The translations under genes were made by a program, and so were the position numbers. Source: Deltaproteobacteria bacterium (GTDB lineage: Bacteria > Desulfobacterota > Desulfobacteria > Desulfobacterales > Desulfatibacillaceae). From it: DNA of 7,890 nt. The notes under the pieces are model-generated. The model searched no databases. It was not told the origin of the DNA and worked only from the letters and a program-made list of their open reading frames with translations. Positions 6,020 through 7,890 of the stretch are shown piece by piece. The DNA is taken from NCBI GenBank assembly GCA_021815525.1, contig JAKAGN010000118.1, positions 1-7,890 of the forward strand, in the 5' to 3' direction. Positions within the stretch are counted from its first letter, which is position 1; every line of letters begins with the position of its first letter.

Positions 6020-6049
6020 TGGACAATGCGAAACGGCCTCGCATATAAT
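6020..6049 (+). promoter_or_regulatory. Orphan plus-strand promoter-like site
   Basis: A -35-like TGGACA (6020-6025, five of six), an 18-base spacer and a perfect -10 TATAAT (6044-6049) point rightward. A second TATAAT follows at 6052-6057. A 6-bp inverted repeat (6036-6041 with 6058-6063) encloses both boxes, which could be an operator. No convincing protein gene follows before the tRNA at 6347, so the product is a small RNA, a long tRNA/dnaX leader, or nothing. Confidence 0.45.
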
Positions 6050-6063
6050 GATATAATCGAGGC

Positions 6064-6285
6064 GGATGTGACGGTGACCGGCCTGGAAAAGGGGCGCGGT
6101 ACGCGGCGTATTTTTTGAACGAATGGTAAATTTTATTCCAAATCTTCTTTTTATGTCAAGCTGTTTTGCGATGTTTCAGCGATTCTCCGGGGATTCATAA
6201 CGTGCGGCGCCGCCCGACAAAGACGTTTTTCGTCGGCGCCTGCGATCTTTTTCACATCCTTGGGATGAAGATGCTCACGGGGCGC
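6064..6285 (+). other. Intergenic region with an IR and a possible small RNA
   Basis: No credible protein gene. A hairpin GGCGCCG...CGGCGCC (6206-6212 with 6234-6240) is followed after seven bases by TTTTT (6248-6252), a suboptimal but possible terminator for RNA started at the promoter-like site near 6044. A small hairpin CATCC-TTG-GGATG lies at about 6256-6268. A 17-codon frame starting with GTG near 6067 and ending at 6118 could be a leader peptide, but nothing beyond a GAGG just upstream supports it. Confidence 0.3.
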
Positions 6286-6314
6286 TTGACAAAGTGGCGC
6301 AAGGCGGCTAATGG
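6286..6314 (+). promoter_or_regulatory. Candidate promoter for tRNA-Ser
   Basis: A perfect -35 TTGACA sits at 6286-6291. The -10 region is poor: TAATGG at 17-base spacing (6309-6314), or GCTAAT at 15. The location, about 25-30 bases upstream of the mature tRNA end after the start site, is right for a tRNA promoter. Confidence 0.4.
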
Positions 6315-6346
6315 AGCGGCGTAAGTTTCAGCTGGCCACGCACTGC

Positions 6347-6438
6347 GGAGAGATGACCGAGCTGGCCGAAGGTGCACGACTGGAAATCGTGTGTACCGCA
6401 AAACGGTACCGTGGGTTCGAATCCCACTCTCTCCGCCA
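6347..6438 (+). tRNA. tRNA-Ser, anticodon GGA
   Basis: The full cloverleaf is visible: acceptor stem GGAGAGA (6347-6353) with TCTCTCC (6428-6434); D arm following; anticodon stem CACGA/TCGTG (6375-6379, 6387-6391) with loop CTGGAAA and anticodon GGA at 6382-6384; a long class II variable arm with perfect stem GTACCG/CGGTAC (6393-6398, 6404-6409); T arm GTGGG-TTCGAAT-CCCAC (6411-6427). Discriminator G and an encoded CCA end the gene at 6435-6438. The long variable arm and GGA anticodon identify serine, reading UCC and UCU codons. dnaX starts 130 bases downstream on the same strand, so co-transcription is possible. Confidence 0.97.
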
Positions 6439-6489
6439 TCCTCGCTTCCACCCGCGGCGCCGACTCCCTTTCATCGTTTCCGGATACCC

Positions 6490-6520
6490 GCCGGCTTTAG
6501 TCCATCGCCGGCCGATCTTT
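6490..6520 (+). terminator. Possible weak terminator after tRNA-Ser
   Basis: A 6-bp GCCGGC/GCCGGC stem (6490-6495 with 6507-6512) with an 11-base loop precedes CGATCTTTTG and, further on, T-rich sequence. The stem is short and the loop long, so it may only attenuate read-through into dnaX. It may also be chance. Confidence 0.3.
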
Positions 6521-6568
6521 TGAATCTATTGTTTTTGTTGGTTTTTCTACTCCGCCGAAAATGAAGCC

Positions 6569-7890
6569 ATGTCATACGTAGTTCTCGCCCGCAAGTACCG
6601 GCCCCAGTCCTTCGAGGACCTCGTGGGCCAGGAGCACGTGGCCGGCACCCTGAAGAACGCCATCGCCTCCGGCCGCGTGGCGCACGCCATGTGTTTCTCC
6701 GGGCCCAGGGGCACGGGGAAGACCACGGTGGCGCGCATCTTCGCCAAGGCCATGAACTGCGCCGGGGGCCCCGCTCCAACGCCCTGCAACCGCTGCCCAT
6801 CGTGCCTTTCCATAACCGCCGGAAACTCCGTGGACGTCTTCGAGATCGACGGAGCCTCCAACAACAGCGTGGACGAGGTGCGGGAGCTTCGGGAGAACGT
6901 CAAGTACGCGCCCGCCGCCTCCGCCCACAAGATATACATCATAGACGAGGTCCACATGCTCTCGCCCGGGGCCTTCAACGCGCTTCTGAAGACCCTGGAG
7001 GAGCCTCCCTCCCACGTGCTTTTCGTCCTCGCCACCACCGAGGTCCACAAGATACCCGTCACCATCCTGTCCCGCTGCCAGCGCCACGACTTCAGGCGCA
7101 TCGCCCTGCCCGCCGTCGTTGCGCACCTTGCGGACCTAAGCCGCCGCGAGGCCTTTCCGGTTCCCGAGGACGCCTTGTGGATCATCGCCCGCGAGTCCGG
7201 CGGCTGCATGAGGGACGCCTTGAGCCTCCTGGACCAGGTGATCGCCTTTTCCGAGGGCGGGGCGAGCCTTTCGACCGTGCTGGACATCCTCGGGGTGGTG
7301 GACACGGGCTCCCTCTTCGCGCTTTCGGCGGCGCTCCTTTCCGGCGACGCGGCCCGCTGCCTTTGCGCCGTGGACGAGTTCCACATGCGGGGCCAGGACA
7401 TGAAGAAGCTGGCGGCGGACCTTGTGGAGCACTTCCGGAACCTTGTGGCCGCCCGGGACGCGCGGGACCCCGAGGCCGTGGTTCCGGCAAGCGGGAACGA
7501 GGTGCGCCTCTACGTGGAGCAGGCAAAGGCCGCGGACGCGGCGCTTCTGACGCGCCTCTTCTACGGCCTTTACCGGGAGGAGGCCCTGGTGCGGCAGGCC
7601 TTTTCCCCCAGGACCGCCCTGGAGGCCGCCCTGGTGCGGCTGTGCGAGGCCGCGCCCGTCGCTCCCTTAGGACGGATACTGGAAAAGCTCGACTGGCTGA
7701 AGTCCCTTTGCGAGTCGGAGCCCGACAAGGCGGTGGTCTACGCGGGGGAGCCCGATCCGCTTCCGCTTTTGGCGCGGGTTTCCGCGCCAGTCCCGGAAGC
7801 GACGCAGGCCCCGCTTTCCCCGGCTCCGCCGGCCCCGGCGCGGCCCGCGGAAGCGCCGCCCCCCGCGGCCCATGCGCCGGAGCCCGGCCC
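6569..7890 (+). CDS. dnaX: DNA polymerase III subunit gamma/tau, partial at the 3' end
   Basis: This is the clamp-loader ATPase, which loads the sliding clamp and, as tau, couples the polymerases at the fork. The 440 codons seen start with MSYVVLARKYRPQSF, the conserved DnaX N-terminus. Visible motifs are: Walker A GPRGTGKTT (residues 45-53), a zinc knuckle with Cys64, 73, 76 and 79, Walker B IYIIDEVHM (122-130, Asp126/Glu127), sensor 1 around LATTEVHKIP (154-163), the SRC motif with Arg169, and sensor 2 GGCMRDALSLLDQ (211-223). Residues about 245-365 fit the collar/oligomerisation domain. From about 405 a Pro/Ala-rich linker begins and the window ends in it, so the tau-specific C-terminus and any programmed-frameshift signal are out of view. 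The start is chosen by family alignment; the ribosome binding site is weak (AATGAAG). An ATG eight bases upstream is out of frame. Intact as far as visible. Confidence 0.97.
   Translation, partial: MSYVVLARKYRPQSFEDLVGQEHVAGTLKNAIASGRVAHAMCFSGPRGTGKTTVARIFAKAMNCAGGPAPTPCNRCPSCLSITAGNSVDVFEIDGASNNSVDEVRELRENVKYAPAASAHKIYIIDEVHMLSPGAFNALLKTLEEPPSHVLFVLATTEVHKIPVTILSRCQRHDFRRIALPAVVAHLADLSRREAFPVPEDALWIIARESGGCMRDALSLLDQVIAFSEGGASLSTVLDILGVVDTGSLFALSAALLSGDAARCLCAVDEFHMRGQDMKKLAADLVEHFRNLVAARDARDPEAVVPASGNEVRLYVEQAKAADAALLTRLFYGLYREEALVRQAFSPRTALEAALVRLCEAAPVAPLGRILEKLDWLKSLCESEPDKAVVYAGEPDPLPLLARVSAPVPEATQAPLSPAPPAPARPAEAPPPAAHAPEPG

Noticed and set aside
6311..6523. Small open frame across tRNA-Ser
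   Set aside because: It is a translation of the tRNA itself (RGFESHSLR from the T arm and 3' end), a known false protein.
6439..6568. Signal recognition particle RNA between tRNA-Ser and dnaX
   Set aside because: Some bacteria have it near here, so I looked for the conserved apical GGAAGCAGCC-type sequence; it is absent.
6547..7401. 284-residue open frame antisense to dnaX
   Set aside because: Ser/Arg/Ala-rich shadow; the opposite strand has every DnaX motif. Long antisense frames of this kind are a usual artefact in GC-rich dnaX.

Overview
The window looks like part of a chromosome from a GC-rich Gram-negative bacterium, most likely in or near the sulfate-reducing Desulfobacterota. This assignment is an inference. 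It rests on GC-rich third codon positions with AT-rich intergenic regions, a lipoprotein and a secreted discoidin-like protein that imply an outer envelope, and long interspersed hairpin repeats of a style I associate with that group. No marker in the window fixes the genus.

Layout, left to right. Positions 1-503 hold no gene. They carry a near-consensus promoter firing leftward out of the window (56-84), an AT-rich stretch, a cluster of GC-rich hairpins, and a strong hairpin (439-471) that probably ends the next gene. A minus-strand gene (504-1898) encodes a secreted protein made of three near-identical discoidin-like (F5/8 type C-like) domains. It has its own good promoter (1970-1998) and a perfect 9-bp palindrome just upstream (2015-2035) that looks like an operator. 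Next, also on the minus strand, is an unrecognised soluble protein (2049-2927). It is divergent from a plus-strand DUF456-type membrane protein (3129-3608). A 127-bp nested inverted-repeat element starts inside the DUF456 stop codon (3607-3733). A compact terminator hairpin (3792-3832) follows, then a minus-strand lipoprotein with a bacterial Ig-like domain (3848-5788). A second, 176-bp nested inverted-repeat element (5807-5982) lies in the leader of the lipoprotein gene, just upstream of its ribosome binding site. The 5983-6346 gap has an unexplained strong plus-strand promoter (6020-6049) and possibly a small RNA. The right end holds tRNA-Ser(GGA) and dnaX (DNA polymerase III gamma/tau), which runs off the window.

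How the genes relate. tRNA-Ser and dnaX are housekeeping genes and could be co-transcribed. The discoidin-like protein and the lipoprotein are both predicted surface or envelope products, but nothing shows that they act together, and each has its own control region. The most interesting non-coding content is the pair of nested inverted repeats. Both can fold almost end to end, both abut gene boundaries, and both carry a similar ACGT-GAACAG-GC-TCC motif at the apex, so they may belong to one mobile or regulatory repeat superfamily.
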